64,000 bases of DNA from Nocardioides kongjuensis (GTDB lineage Bacteria > Actinomycetota > Actinomycetes > Propionibacteriales > Nocardioidaceae). The stretch lies in contig NZ_JACCBF010000001.1 in NCBI RefSeq assembly GCF_013409625.1, forward strand, positions 3,475,001-3,539,000, in the 5' to 3' direction. The notes below the pieces were generated by a model, which saw only the letters and a list, made by a program, of their open reading frames with translations, was not told the origin of the DNA and searched no databases. Positions 11,562 to 20,555 of the stretch are shown piece by piece. The first letter of the stretch is position 1, and each line of letters begins with the position of its first letter. A program made the translations under genes and the position numbers.

Positions 11562-13088
11562 ATGCGCATGCTCCGCGTCGCGGCCGAGGTGATCGCCGCA
11601 GCCCTCGCCCTGTCCCTCGGCGTCCTGCCGGCGGCACCGGCCCACGCCGATCTCGGGCTGCCGGGCCTGCCGGCCCTGCCGACGATCCCCGGCCTGCCGA
11701 TCCCCTCCCTGCCGACCGACCTGCTCGCCCCCCGTTTCACGGGCGCCCCGGTCACCGCGCAGCCGCTCGACGCTCCGCCGATCCCGCAGAACCCGTACCT
11801 CGCGCCCAACGGGCGCAGCAGCATGCACAACGACCCCTACAGCTCCGACGCGTACGCCGTCTCCGGGCCGCTCGGCCGCAACCTGCAGGTGAGCACCGCG
11901 TCGTACGGCGTCCGGGAGTGCGCCACGATGGCGTTCGACTCGCACGACCGGATCGTCGGGCTCTGCGGCGGGCTCGAGGGCTTCACGCTGATGGTGATCG
12001 ACCCCGTCACGCTGCGCGCCGTCTCGCAGCTCCAGCTCTCGCAGCGCGACCTGCTGTCCGGCGCGAACCCGCTGACCGACATCTGCGGCGGCACCTACTT
12101 CTTCCTCGACGGCCAGGACCGCGCGTACGCGACGACGACCGACTCGTCGATCGCCGAGGTCACCGTCAACGCCGATGGGTCACTCACCCGGGGGCGGACC
12201 TGGCTGCTCGCCACGCACCTCGGCGCCGACGACTGCCTGGTCGCGACCGGCGTCGACTGGGCCGGCCGGGTGTGGTGGTTCAGCCAGCAGGGCACCGTCG
12301 GCACCCTCGACCGCACGACCGGCCTGGTCAGGGCGCTGGAGCTGCCCGAGGGCGAGGGGATCTTCAACTCCGTCTCCACCGACGAGACCGGTGGCGTCTA
12401 CTTCGTGTCGACCCACCGGTCGTACCGCCTCGACGCTGCCGACGACGGCACCCCGCAGATCACCTGGGCGATCCCCTACGACCGCGGCAGCGTGAAGAAG
12501 CCCGGCATGCTCTCGCAGGGCTCCGGCACGTCGCCGACCCTGATCGGCGAACGGTGGATCGCGATCGCCGACAACGCCGAGCCGCGCAGCCACGTCATCG
12601 TCTACGACCGCCGCAAGGGCGTCGCCGACCGCGAGCACTGCTCGATCCCCGTACTGGCACCGGGCGCGAGCACGACCGAGAACAGCCTGGTCGCCGCCGG
12701 GGAGTCGCTGATCATCGAGAACAACTACGGGTACGCCGGCGTGCAGTCCACGCTCCTCGGCAAGACCACGACCCCCGGAGTCTCGCGGGTGATGATCGAC
12801 CCCGAGGGCTGCCACGTCGCCTGGACCAACCCGACCAGCGCACCGACGTCGGTGCCGAAGGCCTCGCTCGGCAACGGGCTCGTCTACGTCTACTCCAAGC
12901 CCAAGGGCAACCTCGTCGACCCGTGGTACGTCACCGCGATCGACATCCGCACCGGCGAGACCCGCTGGAGCCGGCTGACGGGCACGGGCATCCAGTGGAA
13001 CAACCATTACGCGTCGATCTACCTGGGTCCGGACGGCGCGCTGTACGTCGCCACGATCGTCGGGCTGATCCGGGTCACCGACGGCTGA
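11562..13088 (+). CDS. secreted beta-propeller-like protein (KstR-box gene)
   Basis: A 508-residue exported protein. The signal peptide ends at PAAPAHA, followed by a short Leu/Pro repeat (GLPGLPALPTIPGLPIPSLP). The mature part consists of repeated beta-strand blocks with Asp/Gly turns (for example WAGRVWWFSQQGTVGTLDR and GPDGALYVATIVGLIRVTDG). This suggests a beta-propeller of the SMP-30/NHL/PQQ-like kind. No catalytic residues can be assigned with confidence. The perfect KstR box over its leaderless promoter implies induction during steroid catabolism, so the protein could bind or process a sterol-related ligand outside the cell. That role is inferred from the operator only. Confidence 0.7.
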   Translation: MRMLRVAAEVIAAALALSLGVLPAAPAHADLGLPGLPALPTIPGLPIPSLPTDLLAPRFTGAPVTAQPLDAPPIPQNPYLAPNGRSSMHNDPYSSDAYAVSGPLGRNLQVSTASYGVRECATMAFDSHDRIVGLCGGLEGFTLMVIDPVTLRAVSQLQLSQRDLLSGANPLTDICGGTYFFLDGQDRAYATTTDSSIAEVTVNADGSLTRGRTWLLATHLGADDCLVATGVDWAGRVWWFSQQGTVGTLDRTTGLVRALELPEGEGIFNSVSTDETGGVYFVSTHRSYRLDAADDGTPQITWAIPYDRGSVKKPGMLSQGSGTSPTLIGERWIAIADNAEPRSHVIVYDRRKGVADREHCSIPVLAPGASTTENSLVAAGESLIIENNYGYAGVQSTLLGKTTTPGVSRVMIDPEGCHVAWTNPTSAPTSVPKASLGNGLVYVYSKPKGNLVDPWYVTAIDIRTGETRWSRLTGTGIQWNNHYASIYLGPDGALYVATIVGLIRVTDG

Positions 13089-13107
13089 GCCTGCGCAATG
13101 GGCTCAG
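13085..13107 (+). terminator. short hairpin overlapping a stop codon
   Basis: Arms CTGAGCC (13085-13091) and GGCTCAG (13101-13107) pair perfectly over 7 bp and include the TGA stop of the propeller gene. It is a modest stem without a U-tract, a weak terminator candidate. Confidence 0.4.
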
Positions 13108-13168
13108 GTCGTCGTCTCCGCTGCCGATCAAGGGGCTTCCAGGACTCTGCGGCAGATCGGAGGCGGCC

Positions 13169-14104
13169 ATGACGTCCGACGTGCCCGCACCTGACAGCTT
13201 CACCGAGGCTGCCCGGCGCGTCGTCGGCTACCTGGCCCGGCGCACCCCGCTGACGAACTGGTCGGTGTCGCGGGTGGCCGGCGGCGAGCAGGTCCACGTC
13301 CACGTGCACGGGCACGGCCTGATCGGCACCGGCGACCGCGTGCGGTGGGACGACACCTTCTGCCGCCAGATGACCCTCGGCGCCGGGCACGTCGTACCCG
13401 ACTCGACCCTCGATGCGTCGTACGCCGGGCTGCCGGACTCGCCGGCCGTCCGGGCCTACGTCGGGTACCCGATCCGCGACGACCACGGCGACCTGTTCGG
13501 CATCCTGTGCGGGGTCGGGGACAGTCCGCTGCCCGACCCGGCCGCGGTCGACGACGACCTGGTCGAGACGCTCAGCCACCTGCTGGCCAGCCACCTCGCC
13601 GCCGCCCGCGCGGCGGACAGGGGCCGGCGCGCGGAGCTGCTGGCGACCGCGCTCGCCGACACCGACGCACTGACCGGACTGATGAACCGCCGCGGCTGGG
13701 ACGGCCTGGTCGCGGACGCCCAGGAGCGCGTCGACGCCTTCGGCGACCCGGTGGCCGTCGCGGTGCTCGACATCGACGGCCTCAAGGAGGTCAACGACAC
13801 CGCGGGCCACGAGGCCGGCGACGAGCTGCTCCGCCGTGCGGCCGACGCCCTGCGGCTCGCCGCGACCGACCGGGACCGGGTCGCACGCTACGGCGGTGAC
13901 GAGTTCGTCGTCCTCTCCAACAACGTGCCTGTCACCGAGCTGACCGCGCACTACGCGCGGTTCGTGCACGCCCTCAACCAGCACGGCGTCGAGGCCTCCC
14001 TCGGCCACGCGTTCACGGGTCCGGGCGAGCGCACCGTCCGGGAGGCGTTCCGGCAGGCCGACGCGGCGATGTACGCCGTCAAGCGGGCCCGTCGCGCGGG
14101 TTGA
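13169..14104 (+). CDS. GAF-type sensor diguanylate cyclase (GGDEF)
   Basis: A 311-residue cytosolic protein. Residues ~10-150 look like a GAF sensor domain (YVGYPIRDDHGDLFGILCGV is a typical GAF strand pair). Residues ~165-311 are a GGDEF domain beginning DALTGLMNRRGW, with the intact signature GGDEF at 242-246 and the metal/GTP residues of VLDIDGLKEVND. Active c-di-GMP synthesis from two GTP is therefore expected. The usual inhibitory RxxD site just before GGDEF is absent (the sequence there is TDRDRVARY), so feedback inhibition may be missing. GGAGG precedes the ATG. The 3' end overlaps the convergent kinase gene by 26 bp. Confidence 0.88.
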   Translation: MTSDVPAPDSFTEAARRVVGYLARRTPLTNWSVSRVAGGEQVHVHVHGHGLIGTGDRVRWDDTFCRQMTLGAGHVVPDSTLDASYAGLPDSPAVRAYVGYPIRDDHGDLFGILCGVGDSPLPDPAAVDDDLVETLSHLLASHLAAARAADRGRRAELLATALADTDALTGLMNRRGWDGLVADAQERVDAFGDPVAVAVLDIDGLKEVNDTAGHEAGDELLRRAADALRLAATDRDRVARYGGDEFVVLSNNVPVTELTAHYARFVHALNQHGVEASLGHAFTGPGERTVREAFRQADAAMYAVKRARRAG

Positions 14105-15029
14105 CCCGACGCGGGTCGGCCCACAGGCAGCCCGCCGCCGCGGTGAGGGCTTCGTCGACCGGGACGTCCCGCAGACCAGCGGTGCCGTGGGTGGCGACGA
14201 GGGCGCGGGCGGTGCAGCGCGCCGTCGTCCGGTCGAGGCCGGCGTCGCGCTCGAGGCTGCGGGCGAGCCTCGCCACGGCGTCCGGCTCCGGGTCGTGCCT
14301 GCGAGGCACGCCGAACGCCGCCGCGGCGCTCAGGGCCAGCACGGCAGCGACGACGATCGCGACCCAGCGCCGGCGCGACCGCCGGCTGGGCGCGGCCCGG
14401 AGCGCGTCGCGCAGCCCGGCAGCCGTGGCGGGCGGCTCGGCGAGGACTCCCGCGAGCGCCTGGGTCGGCGTGTCGGCGAGGAGCTCGCGCAGCAGCCGCA
14501 CCAGCGCCCGGACGTCGTCGACGGCGGCGTCTGCCTGCGCAGGGACGGCGATCCCGAAGTCCGCGAGGTAGGCGACGGTGTGGGTGCCCCGTCGGCGCAG
14601 CAGCACGTTGGACGCCTTGACGTCGCGGTGCGCCATGCCCGCTCGGTGGGCCTCGGCGAGCCCGTCGGCGACCTGCGCGACGAGGTCGACCGCCTCGCGC
14701 TCGGGCAGCGGGCCGTGCCGTCGCAGCGCCGCCCCCAGGTCGCCGTCGGGCACCAGCTGGCTGGCGAGGAAGAGCCGGCCGTCGATCTCGCCGTGGGCGA
14801 AGACCTGCACCACGTGGGGCGAGTCGAGCGACGCCTGGGCCCGGGCCTCGCGGACGAACCGGGCACGGAGGTCCGGGTCGTCGGCGAGCTCCGGGAGGAT
14901 CAGCTTGAGCGCGACGTGGCGGCCCAGCGCCGTGTCGACGGCCTCGTGCACCGTGCCCATGCCGCCACGCCCGAGGTGCCGCAGGATCCGGTAGGGACCG
15001 AGCGTCTCAGGCGGGTCGGGTGCGGACAT
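14079..15029 (-). CDS. minimal Ser/Thr protein kinase with one membrane helix
   Basis: A 316-residue protein. The N-lobe is complete: glycine loop GRGGMG at 20-25 and the VALK lysine at 42. The catalytic loop HRDVKASN (H134-D136) and DFG (157-159) are intact. After DFG only about 60 residues remain before a basic stretch and a transmembrane helix (~222-240). The activation segment threonines, the APE motif and most C-lobe helices of a standard Hanks-type kinase are therefore missing or much reduced. The ~75-residue extracellular end contains two cysteines. It resembles bacterial PknB-like kinases but is either a divergent minimal kinase or one that has lost regulation by activation-loop phosphorylation. 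It is convergent with the diguanylate cyclase. Confidence 0.8.
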   Translation of the reverse strand: MSAPDPPETLGPYRILRHLGRGGMGTVHEAVDTALGRHVALKLILPELADDPDLRARFVREARAQASLDSPHVVQVFAHGEIDGRLFLASQLVPDGDLGAALRRHGPLPEREAVDLVAQVADGLAEAHRAGMAHRDVKASNVLLRRRGTHTVAYLADFGIAVPAQADAAVDDVRALVRLLRELLADTPTQALAGVLAEPPATAAGLRDALRAAPSRRSRRRWVAIVVAAVLALSAAAAFGVPRRHDPEPDAVARLARSLERDAGLDRTTARCTARALVATHGTAGLRDVPVDEALTAAAGCLWADPRRVNPRDGPA

Positions 15030-15092
15030 GCCGCCGTTCTACCGGCCCGGTCCGGCACGGGCGAACGCTCGTCCACAGCTCTCGTCGTCGAG

Positions 15093-16430
15093 TCAGAACA
15101 GGAGCGCCGTGGCGGGGTCGCTCACCAGGTCGGCGACGTCGGCGAGGAACTGCGAGCCGGTGGCGCCGTCGACGTGGCGGTGGTCGAAGGACAGCGACAG
15201 GGTCATCACCTGGCGCGGCACGACCTGGTCGCCCACGACCCACGGCTGCGGCTTGATGGCGCCCAGGCACAGGATCGCGGACTCGCCGGGGTTGATGATC
15301 GGGGTGCCGCCATCGACGCCGAACACGCCGACGTTGGTGATCGTGAACGACCCGCCGGCCAGGTCGGTCGGCTGGGTGCGGCCCTCTCGAGCGGTGGCGG
15401 TGAGCGTCTCGAGGGCCTGGGCGAGCTCGACCAGGCTGAGGGCGTGGGCGTCCTTGATGTTGGGCACGACCAGGCCACGCGGGGTGGCGGCGGCGATGCC
15501 GAGGTTGACGTAGTGCTTGACCACGACCTCCTGGGCGGCCTCGTCCCAGGTGGAGTTGATGAGCGGCGTACGACGCATCGCGAGCAGGCAGGCCCGCGCG
15601 ACGACGAGCAGCGGGCTGACCTTCACGCCCGCGAGCTCCCGGCGCTCGCGCAGCCGGGCGACCAGCTCGACGGTGGCCGTCGCGTCGACGGTGACCCACT
15701 CGGTGACGTGGGGTGCGGTGTAGGCGGAGGCGACCATGGCAGCGGCCATGTTCTTGCGGACGCCCTTGATCGGCTCGCGGGTCTCACGGCCGGCGGGGTC
15801 GACGGCCACGGGCGCCGCAGCGCGGGTGGCAGGAGGGGCGGTCGGCGTGGCGGAGCCGGCGGCGGCGAGCACGTCCTCCTTGCTGACGGTGCCCTTCTGG
15901 CCCGTCGGCACCAGCGAGGACAGGTCGACGCCGAGGTCGCGCGCCAGGCGCCGGACCAGCGGCTTGGCGAGGGCGCGGATCGGACGGGCCGGCTCGTCGA
16001 CCGGCCCGGGTACGACGACGGCCGGGACCTCGTCGGGCATCGCCTTGCGGGCCCGTCGCTTGAGCGCGCGCTGCTTGGGGCCGTAGCCGACCAGGGTGGC
16101 GTTCCCCTCCGGCGGGATGTTGGTGTCGATGGGCTCGCTCGCCCGGGGCGCGGACGGCACCTCGGAGGCCGGGGGCGGCGGGACCGCGCCGGGCTCGCCG
16201 ATCCGGATGATCGGCGTACCGACCTCGACGGTGTCGCCCTCGCCGACGAGCAGCGCCAGCACGTGGCCGGCGTACGGCGAGGGCAGCTCGACGATCGACT
16301 TGGCGGTCTCGATCTCCACGACGATGTCGTTGATCGCGACGACGTCGCCCTCCTTGACCCGCCAGGCCACGATCTCGGCCTCGGTGAGGCCTTCGCCGAC
16401 GTCGGGGAGCTTGAACTCGTTCACGGCCAT
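15093..16430 (-). CDS. bkdC: dihydrolipoamide acyltransferase (E2) of a 2-oxoacid dehydrogenase
   Basis: A 445-residue E2 subunit. The lipoyl domain occupies residues ~1-80 with the lipoylation motif EIETAKSIVEL. A peripheral-subunit-binding domain follows near 155-190 (ALAKPLVRRLARDLGVDLSS). The C-terminal catalytic domain ends with FDHRHVDGATG, containing the active-site His and Asp. The enzyme transfers the acyl group from lipoate to CoA. Together with the two E1 genes immediately upstream it forms an operon. The heterodimeric E1 and E2 sequence favour a branched-chain keto acid dehydrogenase over pyruvate dehydrogenase. E3 is not in the window. The start is preceded by GGAGAG. Confidence 0.9.
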   Translation of the reverse strand: MAVNEFKLPDVGEGLTEAEIVAWRVKEGDVVAINDIVVEIETAKSIVELPSPYAGHVLALLVGEGDTVEVGTPIIRIGEPGAVPPPPASEVPSAPRASEPIDTNIPPEGNATLVGYGPKQRALKRRARKAMPDEVPAVVVPGPVDEPARPIRALAKPLVRRLARDLGVDLSSLVPTGQKGTVSKEDVLAAAGSATPTAPPATRAAAPVAVDPAGRETREPIKGVRKNMAAAMVASAYTAPHVTEWVTVDATATVELVARLRERRELAGVKVSPLLVVARACLLAMRRTPLINSTWDEAAQEVVVKHYVNLGIAAATPRGLVVPNIKDAHALSLVELAQALETLTATAREGRTQPTDLAGGSFTITNVGVFGVDGGTPIINPGESAILCLGAIKPQPWVVGDQVVPRQVMTLSLSFDHRHVDGATGSQFLADVADLVSDPATALLF

Positions 16431-16441
16431 GGCAGCTCTCC

Positions 16442-17419
16442 TCAGAACCCGAAGGTCCGGTCGACGGCGTCGAGGACCCGGTCGAGGTCGGGCAGGAACG
16501 CCTCCTCGATGCGGGCGGGTGGGTAGGGGGTGTCGAAGCCGCCGACGCGCAGCACCGGCGCCTCCAGCGAGTGGAAGCACTCCTCGGTGACCCGCGCGGC
16601 GATCTCGGCCCCGACCCCGAGGGTCACGTGGGCCTCGTGGACGACCACCAGGCGTCCGGTACGACGCACGGACTCGTGCACCGGGACGAGGTCGAGCGGG
16701 GAGAGGGTGCGCAGGTCGATGACCTCGAGCGAGCGGCCCTCCTCGGCGGCGACGGTCGCCGCGTCGAGGCAGGTCGACACGGTCGGGCCGTAGGCGACGA
16801 GCGTCGCGTCGGATCCGGGGCGGACCACCCGGGACTGCCACAGCGGCGCGGGCGGCGCCGACTCGTCGACGTCGGCCTTCGCGGAGTGGTAGAGCCGCTT
16901 GGGCTCCAGGAAGACGACCGGGTCGTCGGCGTGGATCGCCTGCTGGATCATCGCGTACGCGTCGGCCGGGTTGGAGCAGGCGACCACCTTGAGCCCGGGC
17001 GTGTGCACGAACTGCGCCTCGGGCGACTCGCTGTGGTGCTCGACCGCCCCGATGCCGCCACCGAACGGGATCCGGATGACCATCGGGACCTTCACCCGCC
17101 CCTGGCTGCGGAAGTGCAGCTTGGCGACCTGGCACACGATCTGGTCGTAGGCCGGGTAGACGAAGCCGTCGAACTGGATCTCCACCACGGGCCGGTAGCC
17201 GCGCATCGCCAGGCCGACCGCGGTGCCGACGATGCCGGACTCGGCCAGCGGCGTGTCGATCACCCGGGCGTCGCCGAAGTCCTTCTGCAGGCCGTCGGTG
17301 ATCCGGAAGACGCCGCCGAGCCGGCCGACGTCCTCGCCCATGACGACGACCTTGTCGTCGTCCTCCATCGCCTTGCGCAGGCCGGCGTTGAGCGCCTTGG
17401 CCAGGGTCATCGTGGTCAT
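16442..17419 (-). CDS. bkdB: 2-oxoacid dehydrogenase E1 beta subunit
   Basis: A 325-residue transketolase-like beta subunit. Characteristic segments are GEDVGRLGGVFRITDGL near the N-terminus, the glycine-rich RIPFGGGIGAVEHHSESPEA, and the C-terminal transketolase domain (VIDLRTLSPLD). It completes the thiamine diphosphate active site with the alpha subunit and decarboxylates branched-chain 2-oxoacids. Its ATG shares one base with the stop of the alpha gene (TGATG), and GGAGG lies upstream, so the two are translationally coupled. The E2 gene follows after 11 bp. Confidence 0.92.
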   Translation of the reverse strand: MTTMTLAKALNAGLRKAMEDDDKVVVMGEDVGRLGGVFRITDGLQKDFGDARVIDTPLAESGIVGTAVGLAMRGYRPVVEIQFDGFVYPAYDQIVCQVAKLHFRSQGRVKVPMVIRIPFGGGIGAVEHHSESPEAQFVHTPGLKVVACSNPADAYAMIQQAIHADDPVVFLEPKRLYHSAKADVDESAPPAPLWQSRVVRPGSDATLVAYGPTVSTCLDAATVAAEEGRSLEVIDLRTLSPLDLVPVHESVRRTGRLVVVHEAHVTLGVGAEIAARVTEECFHSLEAPVLRVGGFDTPYPPARIEEAFLPDLDRVLDAVDRTFGF

Positions 17420-18549
17420 CACGACACCTCCTCGTACGACGCGGCGTGCGCGTCGTACTCCGCCTGCTGGGCCGCCAGCTCGACCGTCTTCTCGGCGTGC
17501 ACCAGGTCCCACAGGTCGTGGGGCGAGGGATCCGGGAGCGCGTGGCACTCACGGCGCATCCGCTCGCCGAGCGCGTCGGCCTCGGCCGCGACCTCGGCCA
17601 TGAACGCGTCGTCGGCCATGCCGTTGCGGCGCAGGTAGACCTCGAGCCGGGCGATCGGGTCCTTGAGCTTCCAGTGCTCGACGTCGTCGCTGAGCCGGTA
17701 GCGGGTCGGGTCGTCGGTGGTGGTGTGGGCGCCCATCCGGTACGTGTAGGCCTCGATCAGGATCGGCCCCTGGCCCTCGCGCGCCCGCTGCAGCGCGGCC
17801 TTCGTGACGGCGTACGTCGCCAGCACGTCGTTGCCGTCGACCCGGATGCCCGGGAAGCCGAAGCCGTGGGAGCGGCGGTAGAGCGGGATCCGGGACTGCC
17901 GCTCGAACGGCTCGGAGATCGCCCACTGGTTGTTCTGGCAGAAGAACACGACCGGCGCGTTGAACGAGGCGGCGAAGACGAACGCCTCGTTGACGTCGCC
18001 CTGCGAGGAGGCGCCGTCACCGAAGTGGGCGACCACGGCGGTGTCGCGCTCGGGGTCGCCGGTGCCGACCAGCCCGTCGCGCTGCACGCCCATGGCGTAG
18101 CCGGTGGCGTGAAGTGTCTGCGCGCCGATGACGATCGTGTAGAGGCCGAAGTTGTGCTCGGCCGGGTCCCAGCTGCCCTGGTCGACGCCGCGGAACAGCG
18201 CGAGCAGCCGGACCGGGTCGACCCCGCGGCACCAGGCGACGCCGTGCTCGCGGTAGGTCGGGAAGACGAAGTCCTGGGGGGCCAGGGCGCGGCCGGCTCC
18301 GATCTGCGCGGCCTCCTGTCCCAGCAGCTGGGCCCACAGGCCGAGCTCGCCGTGGCGCTGCAACGCGGTCGCCTCGACGTCGAGGCGGCGCACGAGGACC
18401 ATGTCGCGGTAGAACCCGCGCAGCTCGTCGGCGCTGAAGTCGACGTCGAAGCCGGGGTGGTGGACCCGCTCGCCCTCAGGTGTGAGCAGCTGGACGAGCT
18501 CGGGATCGGGCGCGCGTTCGGGTGCCGGTCCGAAGACGGGGTCGGTCAT
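17419..18549 (-). CDS. bkdA: 2-oxoacid dehydrogenase E1 alpha subunit
   Basis: A 376-residue subunit with the thiamine diphosphate and magnesium binding motif GDGASSQGDVNEA ending in CQNNQWAIS. The phosphorylation-loop region YRMGAHTTTDDPTRYR is typical of branched-chain keto acid dehydrogenase E1 alpha proteins (compare YRIGHHSTSDD in other members). It is the first gene of the bkd operon and starts about 255 bp after a region without genes. Branched-chain acyl-CoA products would feed the IcmF and acyl-CoA enzymes encoded elsewhere in the window. Confidence 0.92.
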   Translation of the reverse strand: MTDPVFGPAPERAPDPELVQLLTPEGERVHHPGFDVDFSADELRGFYRDMVLVRRLDVEATALQRHGELGLWAQLLGQEAAQIGAGRALAPQDFVFPTYREHGVAWCRGVDPVRLLALFRGVDQGSWDPAEHNFGLYTIVIGAQTLHATGYAMGVQRDGLVGTGDPERDTAVVAHFGDGASSQGDVNEAFVFAASFNAPVVFFCQNNQWAISEPFERQSRIPLYRRSHGFGFPGIRVDGNDVLATYAVTKAALQRAREGQGPILIEAYTYRMGAHTTTDDPTRYRLSDDVEHWKLKDPIARLEVYLRRNGMADDAFMAEVAAEADALGERMRRECHALPDPSPHDLWDLVHAEKTVELAAQQAEYDAHAASYEEVS

Positions 18550-18768
18550 TCGCCACTCCTTGCATCCGCCGCCTGCGGGGTCGCCGCGGCACGGGTCGGG
18601 TTGGTCAGTGGTCCGGGTCCGTCACAGGGGTGGCGCGACGTGTGATCCGGAGCACACCGTCACTCGCCACGATACTTCGTCCCCATGATCGGCTCGTGAA
18701 CCCAACGCCGGCCGGCGTTGGGGGCGACGCGGGAAGCGCTCCCGGCGTCCTGTCCCCCCAGGGCGGCA

Positions 18769-18794
18769 CGACGGCGCGGGGAGCCGCGCCGTCG
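18769..18794 (-). terminator. strong hairpin after the membrane-protein cluster
   Basis: Arms CGACGGCGCGG (18769-18779) and CCGCGCCGTCG (18784-18794) pair perfectly over 11 bp around a 4-nt loop. It begins 11 bp past the stop of the last gene in the 18.8-23.6 kb minus-strand cluster. There is no U-tract. Confidence 0.75.
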
Positions 18795-18805
18795 CGCCGG
18801 ATGCA

Positions 18806-19654
18806 TCACTTCTCGACGTAGCTGTAGCCGCTGACCAGCCAGCTGCCGGTGCTGCCGTCGAGGGCCCAGGTCGAGTCGAGCGTCTTGCCCGTGTTGGGCG
18901 CGTAGACGTCGCCGTAGACGTTGACGACATAGGCGTCGAGCGTCGGCTCCGGGTCCTTGAAGGTGTATTCCGCGTTGGACATCTCGAGGTTGCCCGCGAC
19001 CGCCTTGCAGCCGGCCTGGTCGGTGAACTCCGAGGCGAAGTACTCCGGCGTGGTCAGGCCCTCGACCGCCAGGCAGTCGCCCTCGAGGAGCGAGTCGAGG
19101 AAGGCCCGCGCCGTGATCGTCGGGTCGTCGGTCGGCACGTCGGCGCCGTCGGTGCTCTCCGTCTCCGTCGGCTCGTCGGTGGGCTCGTCGGTCTCGGTCG
19201 CGTCGTCGGTCGGCTCCGCGGTCTTCGACGTGTCGTCCTTGGCCGCGGGCTTGTCGTCGTCACCCTTGAACACGGTGAAGGCGAGCACCGCCACGATCCC
19301 GAGGACGAGCACGACGGCACCGGCCACGATCGCGATGACCAGGCCCTTCTTGCCGCCGCCACCGGCCGGGGGCGCCGGGAAGCCGGGGCCCCCCGGGCCG
19401 CCGGGGTAGCCGCCACCCGGGTAGCCGGGAGCGGCGGGCTGCTGGGGGTAGCCGGGTTGGGGGTAGCCGGGCTGCTGCGGCTGCTGGTAGGCCGGCGCGG
19501 CGGGCTGCGGGGGCTGCGGCGGGTAGCCCGGCTGCTGCGGCGGCTGCTGGCCCGGGGCGCCGTACGGCGGGACAGGGGCGCCACCCGCAGGCGGCGCCAT
19601 CTGGGTCGGGGGCTGTTCGCCCGGCTGCCCAGGTGGGGGGAACTGGTCGCTCAC
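18806..19654 (-). CDS. proline-rich single-pass membrane protein with two-Cys exterior domain
   Basis: A 282-residue protein of unknown function. Residues 1-100 are cytosolic and dominated by Pro, Gln, Gly and Tyr. A single transmembrane helix follows (LVIAIVAGAVVLVLGIVAVL). Next is an Asp/Thr/Glu-rich linker (TEPTDEPTETESTDG-like), then an exterior domain of ~110 residues with FLDSLLEGDCLAVEGL and a second Cys in DQAGCKAV. The domain looks like the NTF2-like/DUF4878 fold seen in many actinobacterial surface proteins. The GTG start has no Shine-Dalgarno but has TAGGCT 7 nt upstream, so leaderless initiation is possible. It is the last of seven consecutive membrane genes. Confidence 0.72.
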   Translation of the reverse strand: MSDQFPPPGQPGEQPPTQMAPPAGGAPVPPYGAPGQQPPQQPGYPPQPPQPAAPAYQQPQQPGYPQPGYPQQPAAPGYPGGGYPGGPGGPGFPAPPAGGGGKKGLVIAIVAGAVVLVLGIVAVLAFTVFKGDDDKPAAKDDTSKTAEPTDDATETDEPTDEPTETESTDGADVPTDDPTITARAFLDSLLEGDCLAVEGLTTPEYFASEFTDQAGCKAVAGNLEMSNAEYTFKDPEPTLDAYVVNVYGDVYAPNTGKTLDSTWALDGSTGSWLVSGYSYVEK

Positions 19655-19664
19655 GCGCGTGAGC

Positions 19665-20543
19665 CTAGTGGTACTCGGGCTCCGGGACCGGCGATTCGTC
19701 CCGGCGCCGCGGCCAGAGGCTGACGAGCAGCAGGGCCAGGCCGACCGGAGCAGCGACCAGGAAGCCGCGCGCGTACGGCTCCAGCGAGCCGATCACGGTG
19801 TCGAGCAGGACACCCGCGAGCTCGCGGCGCTCCACCGCGACCCGGTCGAGCGCGGCGGCTGCGAGCGGGTCGGCCACGAGCAGCAGGCCGACGGCGCCGA
19901 GCGCGACACCGAGCAGGGCGAAGCCGAGCGCACGCACCTCGGCCCGCCAGCCGCGCGCCACGATCAGGACGAGCGCGGCCAGGCCGAGCCAGACGAACGG
20001 CAGCAGCCGGCTGACGCCGTCGACGGCGCGGTACGCCGGCCCCGACCCTGCGACCTTCGACTCCTTCACCACGGGGACCCGCAGCGCGACGTCGGGCAGC
20101 AGCCCGACCGGGATCCCCCGGTCCTCGAGCCGTCCCAGCACCAGGTGGACCAACGGCCCGGCATCGACGGTGATCGAGCCGTCCGCGGGCGCGTCGGGAT
20201 CCTGGAGCACGGCGAGCACCTGGTCGTGGACGTCGGCGTTCGCATCGCGCCAGAACGCCGGGAACTCCGGGCTCTCCACCACCATCGTCGCGGCCTTGTC
20301 GGCCCACTCCCGCACGGCCTCGGGCAGCCCGACCGGGATGTGCTCCTGCAGCGCACGGACCGCACCGTCCGCCGCGGCGTCGGCGAGCACCCGGCGCACC
20401 GTCGGGTCGTGCGCGAGTCCGGCGACCGTGTCGACGTACTCGCCGCGGTCGTCGACCCGCGCGGTCAGCCAGCTGCCGGCGATCGCGAAGGGGGCGACCA
20501 GGGTCGCGAGGAGGACCGTGACGGTCGCGGTGAAGGTGCGCAT
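19665..20543 (-). CDS. multi-pass membrane protein, unknown function
   Basis: A 292-residue protein. A hydrophobic N-terminal helix is followed by an exterior domain of ~150 residues rich in Asp and Val (for example YVDTVAGLAHDPTVRRVLAD). Then come about three membrane helices (LLPFVWLGLAALVLIVARGW, then LGFALLGVALGAVGLLLVA, then GFLVAAPVGLALLLVSLW) and a charged cytosolic end. The architecture is common in uncharacterised actinobacterial proteins. I do not recognise a catalytic motif. It lies 10-12 bp from both neighbours and is likely co-transcribed with them. Confidence 0.65.
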   Translation of the reverse strand: MRTFTATVTVLLATLVAPFAIAGSWLTARVDDRGEYVDTVAGLAHDPTVRRVLADAAADGAVRALQEHIPVGLPEAVREWADKAATMVVESPEFPAFWRDANADVHDQVLAVLQDPDAPADGSITVDAGPLVHLVLGRLEDRGIPVGLLPDVALRVPVVKESKVAGSGPAYRAVDGVSRLLPFVWLGLAALVLIVARGWRAEVRALGFALLGVALGAVGLLLVADPLAAAALDRVAVERRELAGVLLDTVIGSLEPYARGFLVAAPVGLALLLVSLWPRRRDESPVPEPEYH

Positions 20544-20555
20544 GGGAACGTGGGA

